DNA of 64,000 nucleotides, taken from NCBI RefSeq assembly GCF_014356525.2, contig NC_052509.1, positions 30,398,436-30,462,435 of the forward strand, written 5' to 3'. The notes beneath the pieces were generated by a model. That model made no database searches. It was not told where the DNA came from and saw nothing but the letters and a program-made list of their open reading frames with translations. Shown here piece after piece: positions 49,857-61,180 of the stretch. The DNA is from Nilaparvata lugens (taxonomy: Eukaryota; Arthropoda; Insecta; Hemiptera; Delphacidae). A program made the translations under genes and the position numbers. Positions within the stretch are counted from its first letter, which is position 1; the number at the start of each line of letters is the position of its first letter.

Positions 49857-49877
49857 TGGCTTCACAACGTGGGACTC
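49857..49877 (+). promoter_or_regulatory. Possible primer-binding site of nested element
   Basis: TGGCTTCACAACGTGGGACTC starts 3 bases after the LTR end. It shares TGGC and CAACGTGGG-CTC with the tRNA-Lys PBS but differs in the middle. A second PBS-like string, TGGCACCCAACCAGTGGAGC, lies at 49920-49939. Which one is used is unclear. Confidence 0.45.
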
Positions 49878-50535
49878 TATCATAAGAGATAACCCCTCAG
49901 GAAGCACCATTTCACATAATGGCACCCAACCAGTGGAGCGTGATGAAAATCTTACCTACTCAATCTCACTATCAATGATTCATAAAATTATTGATAAAAC
50001 TGAAAGCTGCAAGAAGTATAATCTGAAGTTGATTCAACAAGATATATCTGATGATCTATAGTAAGTTTCTGGCTAAAATAATTGAGTTGCTCTACAAATT
50101 GAAATTTTTCAAGCTGCATAAATACAGACAAACTGTATCACACGAGTTTGATAACATAATTCTCATAATAGAGGAAAAATTGGATGGAAATTTCCATAAA
50201 AGTTATAGTAAAAATTTGATTTTGATTTTTGAATCTAGATATTGTATGCTGACCAGGGGTATAGATTATTTTAAATATAATCGCATAGCTATTTAGTAAG
50301 GAAGATAAAACCCTACCTAAAATTTTAAGAACTATATTAGCGTAACCTATCTATGTTGATAAGCGTACCTGTATCACTCGAAGGTCTTTTCGTAATATAT
50401 GTACATGACACTTGAAATTTTTAACACCACACAATTTTATCCAGAATAGGCACTATCACTGAATCCATTTTAATATTCCTGAGACTTGGCAACACACTTG
50501 GCTATCTACTCGAAGTATTCCATAATAACGTCACC
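49878..50535 (+). other. 5' leader of nested element
   Basis: AT-rich leader. It includes part of ORF 49546-50061, which begins in the LTR and is not protein-like, and an 81-codon ORF without motif. Confidence 0.5.
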
Positions 50536-52767
50536 ATGAACCAGTCGCCAGCTAACTCGCAAATTTCCCTACTTCAGCGACCACCCCCAAAACTATGCAG
50601 CTACGACACCGGCCAATCAACAACCCCAGGACAATGCAGCGGAGACCCCACGAGAGAGAGAGGGAGCAGCATATGCTCCATCAATTTCGACCCGCAAAAC
50701 TTGGCCCAATTGTCTTCTACGAAGATCGATAACGTCGTTGATGCGATTAATTCCGATGAGAGTCTGGCTGAGGGAGATGAGGGAGTGAGGGCGTCCAACC
50801 CGGTACTGGCGTCTTCGCAGATCGCTCCAAGCGCCGCCGAGGGAACGGAGAGTGCTGCCACCCAATCGCCATCCGACATGATCAGTCAACCACCATCTGC
50901 CACCAACCTGGAAAAACGCAATACAACATTAGACTCTTCAGTCGGTTACGTTACCAATCTCATGGCAAATGATTCTACAAACGAACTCAAACTCATGCTC
51001 AGTCAAATCTTAGCAAGACAGGACAACGAAGCGAAGGCAAACCAGGAAGCTATGCAGAAAAATAGTGAAACTATCAATGAAAATATTACCAAGACTGTAC
51101 AAGAAGGTATTAAAACCATGGATGCAAAATTTTCTAGCTTCAGGGAGGAAGTGAGAAATATAATAGATACAAAAATAGATACTCAATCTGCAGTTATCAA
51201 AAAGTTAGAAAGTCGTATAGATGACGTCACCTGTCAAATAAATGAACGGTTGGATGACATACCAAAGGAAGTCGAAAAACAGGTGGATGTATTGGGTAAG
51301 GAGCTAGGCACCGCCATCATGGGAACTGTCATGGAAAAGGTGTTAGAAAATAAGGGCGAGATAGAGTCAAAAGTGGAGGAAAATAATAATAAAATAGCGA
51401 AAATAGTCAAGGAGCAAAGTAACATGCAGACAGGCATAGCGAATTTAGCGGAAGAGGGGGCAAAATCATGAGAAAAGTACGGCATGTTGGAGAATGCTAT
51501 AGGCGGACAGCAATTGAAGCTAACTGGATTGTATAATGAAATGAATGCAAATAAGAAAATTATGAACGATAAATGGATCGCAAATGAAGAACGAGTCTCC
51601 AGAATAGAGACACGTATGGAAAATATCCCAGTCAGTCGAATGCAGTATACACTGAATGAAGTAGTAAACGGCACTCAACTTTTTCAAAGTCTTGGAAAAT
51701 TTGATAATTCCCATTGTCATATGCAACCCAGACCATTCATAGATGAAATAAAAGCTATTCAGGAATTGATACCCACCTCTTGGTTAGTATGTTGTTTCCA
51801 ACTGTCCAGTCTACTACTCGGCGAGCCGCTAATGTTCTTCCAGAGCCGGATGCGAGATATCAACAGCCTGGAGGACTTCATCCCCCAGTTCCTGCAACAG
51901 TATTGGAAGCACTATCAGAAATTATTTCATGCACTTATGATAGTAAAAATAGACAAGTATTGTATCAGTATTGTAAGCAGATGGACGCACTATCAGAAAC
52001 TATTTCATGCACTTATGATAGTAAAAATAGACAATCCTACACTGATTTTATAACAGATCTGATGAGCAGAAATGATCAGTCAGACGAATCTCTAGCTGAT
52101 TCATCACTGGTCCACATCTTATCAAAAAAGCTTCCTTTCAATGTTCGTATGACACTAGCAGTATCCTCAATTACCAATTGCAAAGAATTAATGGAACATT
52201 TACACAGTATCCAATCCGTTACTTCCGAATCCAGTCAGGTAAACAATTGCACAAGAAACTCCAATCATTCTCTTCAACATGATAGCAATAGTTTCAGAAA
52301 AAATTATAATGGTGAAAATCAAATGTCAAATGCCAGAGTAAAACTCGATAACTTGATATCCAAAATACACTGAAAATATTAGCAGAGGTCAACCGTTTGA
52401 AAACAGTTCTAGAAATAGATCTCCATATTGCAATAACAAACAACAGGATAGAGGAGCATATTATGATGGCAGAGACCGTTTAAATGGGAATAATTACAAA
52501 CAAGATGGAGGTCACAAGAATCAAGGTGAAACACATCAAAATCATAACCGGACAAATACATCTCACACAGTAGCACATACAACAAAGACAACCCAAACCC
52601 AACAATCAGAACAAATCCACCACCGCAACAGCCCGCCACCAAATAAAGAAGCCAAACATACATCAAAATCAATATGCAAAAAGCAACCCCTAGTAAGTCT
52701 GCTATTCCCCCCCCGAAGATCTACCACCAATAACCAGCTCACCACCGAAAATAACATGCAGCATTAA
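50536..52767 (+). pseudogene. gag: gag of nested element (one nonsense codon, two or more frameshifts)
   Basis: The ATG at 50536 lies in a good context (CACCATGA). It opens a Pro/Ser-rich N-terminus, then SINFDPQNLAQLSSTKID, matching copy B, then a coiled coil with DVTCQINERLDDI. TGA at 51469 interrupts it. The frame resumes into KFDNSHCHMQPRPFIDEI and LSSLLLGEPLMFFQSRM. An imperfect 68-bp tandem duplication (51901-52036) then shifts the frame. The CA-like end (SLVHILSKKLPFNVRMTL) is in the third frame, and a further shift near 52350 returns to the first frame for the tail (GAYYDGRDRLNGNNYK, QPLVSLLFPP), ending at 52765. Domain order equals copy B; no CCHC knuckle. Defective. Confidence 0.82.
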
Positions 52768-53683
52768 CACCGGAATAATTAAAGAATTGCCAATAATCAA
52801 ACATAAAAATGAAATACTGCCTCCATGCACTGAACCTGAACCCCAGCAAGCAACACCCCCACAACATACCCGATTGGAACAGCCACCACACAAGCATCAT
52901 TGGATTCACCCGCGGCACACTAGGTTCAAAGAACAAACCACTACCAAAGTAAGCCGAAAGTGTGACCGGCAGGACGACATCGGAGTGAACCCTAGAGTCC
53001 AACACCGGAAGGCCCACCGGAGAAAGCGACCAAGAAAACCACGGAAGAGAGGTTATCGCCCGCATGCCAAATTCAAATACCACAAAAAAGAGGCACAGAA
53101 ACCAGGCAAACATGGAAGGAAGACAGCATGCAGGGAGGAATACCGGCACCAGGAGGAAAGGAATAATTGGACTGACATGCACCCGAAGCACACACGGTTC
53201 AAGCAAGCAGCTTACCGTCGTGGTTGCACCTACGGAATAAATAAAAGGAATATGCCAAAAGTAAATGGAAAATTAATAACGGATACGGGCCTGGATTATG
53301 ATAAAGGAAGGAATTACTATATGAAATTATGGAAAGATGAATTGTGTACATTAAAATTAAAAGAAGGAGTGAATTGTTCATTGGAAACGGGAGTATATGA
53401 TTGGTATTTAAGGAAAGGTTATGTTGTGAGAAACACGGTAAATGCATTGATTTATTTTGTGAGGATTATTATATTTATGGCTGCGATATCAATTAAGGAA
53501 AATATCGTAAAAGTACTGATGAATGAGGGCGTGTCTTATGTTGAGAGAATTAGTTCTGAAATTTTCAAAACTAATCTGAAACTCAGAATGATTCAAAATA
53601 CACCAAGTAAATACTCTAGGCTAGCCAGAATAAGAGAGCTGATGGAGAACCTCAAGTGTCATATAAATGTGAATTGTATGTAG
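52697..53683 (+). CDS. Arg/His-repeat, membrane-segment protein of nested element
   Basis: The frame is open from 52697, in the +1 frame relative to the gag tail, overlapping it by 71 bases. The shift lies at a run of eight C (52707-52714); with seven C the two frames would be continuous, so a one-base slip is a simple explanation. TTG 52787 is not a start. IIKEL near the start matches copy B. Basic repeats follow (VQHRKAHRRKRPRKPRKRGY, HAKFKYHKKEAQK, HPKHTRFKQAAYRRG). A hydrophobic segment ALIYFVRIIIFMAAISI lies near 53440-53490, then a ~60-residue tail. Less basic-rich than copy B but the same order. Function unknown; inferred as for 46086-47057. Confidence 0.65.
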   Translation, partial: VCYSPPEDLPPITSSPPKITCSINTGIIKELPIIKHKNEILPPCTEPEPQQATPPQHTRLEQPPHKHHWIHPRHTRFKEQTTTKVSRKCDRQDDIGVNPRVQHRKAHRRKRPRKPRKRGYRPHAKFKYHKKEAQKPGKHGRKTACREEYRHQEERNNWTDMHPKHTRFKQAAYRRGCTYGINKRNMPKVNGKLITDTGLDYDKGRNYYMKLWKDELCTLKLKEGVNCSLETGVYDWYLRKGYVVRNTVNALIYFVRIIIFMAAISIKENIVKVLMNEGVSYVERISSEIFKTNLKLRMIQNTPSKYSRLARIRELMENLKCHINVNCM

Positions 53684-53783
53684 AGATAGTATAGAAATAT
53701 TATATTATTATTATTTATGTGTAAACTAATTGAGAAAATCACTAAAATTATCCGCCAAATGATCAAACCGCATAGTTACCACC

Positions 53784-55841
53784 AAAAATTATAAAGCGGC
53801 TTACTTATTATTGGCGGATTATAAAAAATAAAATGCATGAACATTGAGGTTAGAATTATTTGTTTACATTTTGAAAAGAATTAGTCGATCTTGGATAAAT
53901 CGATAATTATTAGAATCAATACTGAACGAATCAGCTGATTATTCGATCAACCCATATAACAGGTTGAATTATATAAAATTTACTCATAAAGGATATACTA
54001 TGTATACTAAAGGAAGTCGATGCGTAGAAATACAAACATCCATTATTTCTGTATAAATATTTATTATAATCTAAAAAAGCATGATAAATCAAGAGTATAC
54101 AAAACTCATATAAAAACTAAATGTATTAACATCGCATGTTAGGATTTATTTATGAAATCAATTTAAGATAAACACTCCATACATTTGTATAAAAACTCAT
54201 TTTTAGTTAATTTTTTCTATTATAAAGCCGAGGAAGCCCTGATTCCCAAGGCAACCAATTGCATTGAGTTTATTAAATTGAAGGCCAATCAGAGAGTAGC
54301 TTACAGAATTATTCTTGGAAGAGGCAAATTTTTCTGAAAACCTGCTTCTTCTGGCTTAAGATCCCGACCTGAGAGGATGCACATGGAGTTTAGGGTTCTT
54401 TCTTCCTCTTTTTAAAATTTTAAAACTATTAAGCCACACCCTTTTTTAATGTAAAGTATTTGTATTAAATGTCAATTATCTGTGAACTCAGTGCTGTCAA
54501 AGAGTTCGTAATTTGTAAAAGATTCCCATAAAAATATCTTCAATTCGAAAGAAACTTATAAAAATCTGGATCACGCGTTAGCCCAGCAGTGACGAAAAGG
54601 AGCCTACCTAATTAATTATTGGAAATAATTAATTCAATCCACGAGACCATCTAGAACTTCAGTTCAGTGAGTGATAAGTCAAACGAGCTCGTTTTTTCTA
54701 CGTTCAGTGGGGTAATTAATAAAAAAGCACTATTCAAATTAACTTGAATTAAATAAAAAGTCACCACGTGTTGAATAATATCACATAGTTCATAAGAACA
54801 TTTTATAAATTTATTTAATATATGTAGGAAGCTTACTTCCATGCACAGCCCGAATTCATATAAATCCCTGAGATCTCATGTTTGAATATTAATTTTATTA
54901 ATTATAATTTTGTTAATGGAACAAAGTATATCATATCAAACTTATAGACCGAACAGGTTTTTGTTTGCAGAATTTTGTATTGATTGGAAGTATAAGTATC
55001 AGTATTAAATATAATATATTTATGAATTTGAAACTCAGTATTGTGAATATTAGCAAAGCCTGTGATAATTATTCAGATTTTAGAAATAGATTATTTAAGT
55101 GAATTATAGATATATCGAATATTTTATGCACACCTTTTTTATGGGAATATATTTTGTGTTTTATGTCAGCATACAAACTCATAGAATTTTTTATTATATC
55201 CTAACTCATCTCGTGATATACAGTTTGAGCTGTTTTAATACCAACACATATTTAGCAGCACTTAAAATTATTGAATCAAGTAATATTAATCTTATTCAGA
55301 GCATTCAATATTTATCATCCTTTCATGATATTCATCTCATCTACCAGAACAAGTATATTAAGAAATTATATTAATAAGGTTCCAGTTATATCATATAAGG
55401 ATCCAGAGAGCTTCAAGAACTGGCGTTGTAAGTTCTAAGGAATTTTGGAAGGGTATATTGGTGAATACTTGTATTCACGACGAGCGTTTCAAGAATCAAC
55501 TAGAAACAACTATAGTTGGTCCTTATTATTCTCTAGTGATACATGGTTACTGATAATCAGTCATCAAATATTCTTTTACTTTCCTTATTGGTATTCTTCA
55601 AGAACTTCATAGAAGCAGCGGTAAGAATTATCAATCACCAGTCACTGAACCTTATGGTGATTATTTGTATTTATAAAATTCATGTTGCTACCACTGAGCT
55701 AGAGCTGAGGTTTGAACCCAAGAAATTTTGCGAGCCAGACAGCCTTAATTTTATTCGCAAAAGAGGGAATTTAGAGACTGCTCTTATGAATATCAGAAAC
55801 GTTGTATTATCTGTGAAGGATTTACAATTCACAACTTCACA
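53784..55841 (+). repeat. 3' LTR of nested element (5'-truncated, 2058 bp)
   Basis: Matches 47794-49853 (offset 5991 at its start). The first ~210 bases of the LTR and any polypurine tract are missing. The tRNA-like block is at 55688-55720. Ends CTTCACA followed by the ACCT duplication. Confidence 0.85.
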
Positions 55842-55845
55842 ACCT

Positions 55846-56598
55846 TTAAAAAGAAAAAATGTAGCAGTTAGGTTAATTGTGAGATTCAACAACCAGTTCT
55901 GATGTAAGCAGTATGAATGTAGAGCCAGCGATCAGCTGAGCAAAGCCACCTGAATCAAATGTAGCGCTCAACATATGATTATAAAAAGGAAAAGCATTGT
56001 AACCCAAAAATGTTATTTATTACTGTTATTTATCATATTTATCAATGTTAGTATATTTATTTATATGTTTTATATTTATTACCGTTAGTTATGCCATGTT
56101 TGTACCCTAAAAAACCTAAAATGAATGCTAGTTACCTAAAACCAAAGAACCATTAGCAAAAGAAAGAAATTGTACCTGATGTATAGAAAAATTATTTATA
56201 TTAAGACCTAGGAATTACTATAAAATATAAGCCCCAGAAATTTGTACATCGGAATTATTGTTTGAAAGGAATCAATTATGATAGAATCAAGGAATGTGTG
56301 TAGTTAGGTTGGCGGCCCTGCGAGCGGCAAATTTAAAAATACTATGTTCTAAGTGTTGTAAGGAGGAATGTGTCTAGGAGATTATATTTACAATATTTTT
56401 GTGTGTTGATGAGGAGAATTGTTATTGTATTTGATAGAGGTCTAAAGGGAGGCGCAGCAGATAGATCTGCGAACTATGATAGAAGTTTGAGAGTATAATT
56501 TGTAAACAAAGTATGGAATATATCAATGTATTGAAGGGTGGATTTTCATTAAAAACATTGTGATTCTCAAATATTTTGAATTCAAATCCAGGGGCGCG
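55846..56598 (+). other. 3' internal region of copy B
   Basis: Aligns with about 1107-1863 of copy A; non-coding. Ends CAGGGGCGCG directly before the 3' LTR. Confidence 0.8.
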
Positions 56599-58389
56599 TG
56601 TAACATATTTGAAATTTGGGTAGATATAAAAATCCCTAGCTGAAGTACTAATAGGTCTGAGTAAAGTAACTGGCTAATATAGCCAAAGAGATAACATAAA
56701 GATTAGATAGCATCAGCTTGTTCCGGCTAAACGGTACAATAGCCTGAAAGGAATTGGAATAATTTTTTGCTAATAAATAATATTATATAAAATATTGAAG
56801 ATTGAGGTTAGGCATAAACATTCAGTGATCGGCGACCTAACGATCGACCGAGCCATGCAACGTAGAATCTGACCAAACCCCTTGGCAGAGATCTATTGCG
56901 GCAAAACGGTATGCAATTTGGAAGAACAAAAGGTCACGTGGCTAACTATTATGATGCATGAAATAAATGGTAATATATAGAAAATTAACTAGCATGTAGA
57001 GGGCATACTTAAAAAACCTAATAAAAATAATTAAATGTATCCAGGAAATAGGAGGTTACCAAGCGCATGAATACTGAAACAATTTGCATGCACCAATCAC
57101 ATAATGACAGTTGATAGGCGGCAATAGTATGCCAATTCAAAAATATTTATATATATTTCTATAAATGATTAGAATTTGTATGAAATTGTTATATAGTCTA
57201 TGTTATGGATATGGCCCAAAGGCAAAGAAATTATTAAACATACAACATAAGTAATAATTTAATATTTTAGTATGGTCTATTTGAACCTTTAATGGCGGAG
57301 GACTAGGATATTCAAATTTTATGTAAATTTGAAAGTCGGAAATAAGAATTGTAAAATTGAGAAAAGAGAACCATCACTCGCCTGCCAAATGCCACCATGA
57401 GAGGTCCCTAAATATTATAGAGCGTAATACCTTGCTATAACTTGTAAAAAGCTAAAGTTAGATTGAATTATTTAATTTCTTATAAGACTTTGTGATGCTC
57501 TTATAAAGCAGAAGTCATTTTCATTTTTAAATAATTTTTGTAACCCCTTGGAAGAGACCAATCCGGCTACCATAGTCCAGGACCACCAGGAGTTGGATCG
57601 ACATCAGCAGCTCATAAGAAGATTTCGACACGTGAGTGAGAAATATTGAATTGGTGATGGGCGCCCTCAGTGCTTCGAAATTACCTAATAATCAGAGCTA
57701 GCTCGTCAAAAGGGTTTTCTTATAAATTAAGAATTTAATAAAAAGTACTTGCGCAAGTAAAGATAGTATTAAAGGTATTTTATTAGAGGAGTAATGAATC
57801 AGTACATTTCAGAAAATTCTAATAAATCAAAGAAGTATAAAATCTAGGCTATTAATGCATATTCATATGATCTTTAATTTTTGCAATATAATTTGTGATA
57901 GTTTGTTGTAGCTCTGATTCACTAGATGAATTGCTTTACTTATTCCATCAGGTGCCGAATCTTGCACCCTGAGATAAAATATATATTCATTACAAAGAAA
58001 TCTACTGGATACTAGAGAATTTAATATATATATTTGGATCATTGGTTGCCAATTTATCAAGTTGATCTTAAGGAACCTATTTTTAATAGAATTGTCCAAG
58101 TCAACAAGTATTAGCAAGCTTATATCGCAGCTACATGCAAAAAGATGCATATGATTAAAAAATAAAAGCACATGGTAACGTTTCGTGCTATAAATTTAGA
58201 GTATAATGTTTAGCCTGTGATATTTTACTGATTTCAATTATTGTTCTATTTTTATATTATATATTTTCATCGCTCTTTATATTTTTGCTTGATCTAATTT
58301 TTTGCAATATTTATATGTATCAATTGTTTATGGTGTGCAATCTATTTTAATTCCTCAACACTATAGGATAAGTACATTATATATATATA

Positions 58390-58427
<38 letters not shown>

Positions 58428-58616
58428 TTTCAATGAATTACAAGAATTATAGGGGAAGCTCATACCTGGGCCTATAAAGATTTTTATGAGACTGTATCCT
58501 ATTAAAAAAAAAAACCACGACCTAATTTTATAATTATATATTAAACATTCCATGCTCTACCGACTGATGCCAAGCAGGAGGCTAATCGTTATTTAAATAT
58601 AAAGAATAACGTGACA
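56599..58616 (+). repeat. 3' LTR of copy B (2018 bp)
   Basis: Nearly identical to 41388-43380. It is longer mainly because of an expanded (AT)n tract at about 58378-58426. tRNA-Lys D-arm complement at 58551-58566. Confidence 0.92.
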
Positions 58617-58830
58617 ACGTTGTATTCAACATTTCGATAAACGTTATATCAACGTTTTGATAAACATTATAGTCAACTTTCAATAAACGTTATATCAACG
58701 TTTTGATAAACATTATATCAACGTTTTGATAAACATTATATCAACGTTTTGATAAACATTACAGTCAACATTTCAATAAATGTTTTGATGAACATTATAA
58801 TCAACCATTAGATAAGCATTCGATTCTTTC
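58617..58830. repeat. 23-bp array AACGTTTTGATAAACATTATATC
   Basis: About nine units, several perfect (for example 58697, 58720). Part of the foldback element into which copy B inserted. No spacer sequences, so not CRISPR. Confidence 0.9.
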
Positions 58831-59547
58831 CAAGGTAGCACAGAAACGTTGAAATAAAGTTAGAAACACGTAATACCTTAACGTTGAAAACACGAAAAAA
58901 TTACCGTCGTTTCCACATTATTTTCAACGTTGAATAATAGTTGAAAAAACATCGTGGTAACCATTATTTTTAACTATCAACAGACGTTGAATTAGCCATA
59001 CTTTTTAACCGGTACCTTATTAATTACATGATAATATTTCTAAAATCATTTGGAAAGAGATGAAAATACGAAATCATATTTCCATTTATTTACATATGAT
59101 TTCATGTAACAGAAATATTACCGTGTAATGCGGTACATTGGTAAGGTGAAATAAAAACACACAATAAAAACCATATTACTTCAATTTTGATCCACAAAAG
59201 TTATTATGATGAAAGTTGTTTAGAAAACTGAGATGGTTAAAACCAAATTACCATGGTAATTTAATATACTCTGCCATTGTATAGCTAAAATCTCAAAAAT
59301 ATTTTATGTCTGTAAGAAAGAGAACTTAAAACTATTATATATTATATTGAATGATGAAATACGAAATGAATATTTTTTCATTACCATGTTACAGTAAAAC
59401 ACTTTTATAAACTGCTTATCACACTACATCCAACCACTTTTTAATTTTAAAAACTGAATATACAAAAGTTATGTATACATTCAAACAAAAATGTTGACTG
59501 TAATTGGAATACCAATAAAAATTGCGATAGATACAGTATTGACATTT
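58831..59547. other. Foldback element interior, no gene
   Basis: Short AACGTTGAA variants up to about 58990, then AT-rich sequence without features. Confidence 0.45.
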
Positions 59548-59905
59548 CAAAAAATCTGGAGTGGCGCACTCACACAACTTTCCTTGCCGTTATGAAAAAT
59601 GATAACCAGACGGTAGTGTTAACGCGCATCTCAAGTCTACTATTCAAAGATCTGAGCCAGCTGGTGACAGGACAATAATGCTGGAGACACATGTCTGCTA
59701 TCTCTTCATAGTGAATGATAAAAATAGAATCAACAGTTGCCACTTTTTTGGACTCAGGGAACCTTGAAACGTGTAGGGAAATTCATAAATTGGGGTACCT
59801 TTATGGGGTACCTTTGGGGTACCTAAACCTATAAATTGGGTTAATTTTTTTTGGAAAGCAATACTTCCCTTACCTATGGTAATAGGGCAAGGAAAGTAAA
59901 AATTG
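59548..59905. repeat. Internally deleted copy of the repeat at 34229-35130
   Basis: Shares GTGGCGCACTCACACAACTT at the left and GGCAAGGAAAGTAAAAA at the right; the CA-rich centre is absent. GGGGTACCTTT is locally triplicated near 59792-59825. Confidence 0.75.
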
Positions 59906-60554
59906 GTTTTGTTTTAGTAGAAGCACTAGCTGTATAGAACATGAACTAAATGTAACAGAGAGGCTTATTTAGTATAGAATAAAGAGACTATAATCACAAT
60001 TTGGCCATTTGTTTGAGAAGGCTAAATTATGGTAAAAGTTTGGTGGATTTGAAAAAAGCTAGCCAGCAATCAAAATGCTGAGAGAACAAATGGCCACAGT
60101 GTTATTATACAGTCTCTCTGTAGTGTGAAATAAAGAAAGTGAATATTAAATGCATGAAAAGTCTGTATATTGTTAAATTGTTACAAAAAAGATTATGGAT
60201 GTTTATTTGAGATTCTCTAAAAATTTACTCATTGGCACTTGGCCTAGTTACATGTGATTGGGTGCTGGATCATTTCTCCGTTTTTCTCGACATCCATCAT
60301 GGTCTTTGGAGAATCAAAACCAATTTTGGATTATTATATGGATTTCTTCATTTGGGGCACTGGAAGTAGACTTGATGTTCCACACTGCTCCTGAAAACAA
60401 AAATTTATAACCCACTGTGAAAAACAATAATATTTAAATTGAAAACTGCCATGTAATTCATATATATTTTTCCAGAAGAAAAATTTAGTGGGATTAAAGT
60501 TAGTAGAGATGTGATTTAGATGAGTTTGAGATGGGATATTATATATGAATATAT
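59906..60554. other. No recognisable gene
   Basis: The 103-codon minus ORF 60645-60334 overlaps the next foldback element and has no motif. Confidence 0.4.
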
Positions 60555-61180
60555 ATACAGTTTGAGTCATATGTATTTGGAACCCTTCAATAACTTGGAG
60601 ACTATTGTGGATATCACTGTAACTTTCAGGATACTCTATACTCATTTAGTATCATTTAGTAGTACTCATTCAGTAGTTATACTCTATACTCTATTCATTT
60701 TGTATGAAAGTATCATAGAGCATTTCTATTGATGTCATCTTTCTTGTTTTAAAGAGGTATTTAAAATGATGTATCACACAATGGGTGTTTACATTTAAAA
60801 TATTCGAGATACAATCCCTAAGTCATCCCCTTACGAGGGGTTGGGATTCAGTTATATGTCAAAAGGTAGAATAACATTGTAAATCCTGAAATTTACAAAA
60901 AAAGGGTGTTCACTGGGAATCGCATGGTTTTAAAAAGCCACAAATTTTCAAATTTTGAACAAAAACTTTATTTTTTCACACAATGTGTTCTACAAACATG
61001 AAACTTGTAATCTTCTCAAAGTTTGTAGAACACATTGTGAAAAATAAAGTTTTTGATCAAAATTTAAAATTTGTGGCTTTTTTAAAACCATGCGGTTCCA
61101 TTAAACACCCTTTTTATATCTAAAACTACAACATTCTCCAACTTATTGAAGGGCTTCCATACATATGACTCACTCTGTAT
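60555..61180. mobile_element. Foldback/MITE-like element with inner hairpin
   Basis: The outer ends ATACAGTTTGAGTCATATGT (60555) and ACATATGACTCACTCTGTAT (to 61180) pair over ~45 bases. An inner hairpin has arms at about 60902-61006 and 61016-61113 (GTTTGTAGAACACATTGTG against CACAATGTGTTCTACAAAC). No coding capacity. Confidence 0.8.

Larger units (their letters stand above)
47575..55841 (+). mobile_element. Nested LTR element (second family) inside copy B
   Basis: Two ~2.1-2.3-kb direct repeats bound a second gag and Arg-rich ORF. Insertion target ACCT is present at 47571-47574 and at 55842-55845. Joining the outer sequence across the insertion gives TTACCTTTAAA, as in the empty site at about 1101-1112 of copy A. 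Ends are TGTCACG and TTCACA. The LTR sequence differs from that of copy B although the coding parts are related. No pol. The 3' LTR lacks the first ~210 bases. Confidence 0.88.
41388..58616 (+). mobile_element. Complete LTR element copy B (17.2 kb including nested element)
   Basis: Bounded by LTRs 41388-43380 and 56599-58616, about 1% different by eye (roughly 23 substitutions in 2 kb), which suggests a fairly recent insertion. Both LTRs start TGTAAC and end GTGACA. Flanks are AGGT (41384-41387) and ACGT (58617-58620), consistent with a 4-bp duplication with one change. Order: 5' LTR, tRNA-Lys PBS, ~550-base leader, gag, Arg-rich/membrane ORF, 3' region, 3' LTR. No pol. The nested element 47575-55841 accounts for 8.3 kb. 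Long LTRs plus a tRNA-Lys primer recall the Osvaldo/Ulysses group of Ty3/gypsy elements. That comparison is from memory; without pol the superfamily cannot be proven. Confidence 0.9.

Noticed and set aside
58617..58830. Regular 23-bp repeats as a CRISPR-like array
   Set aside because: The units are contiguous with no spacers, and the setting is an insect transposon.
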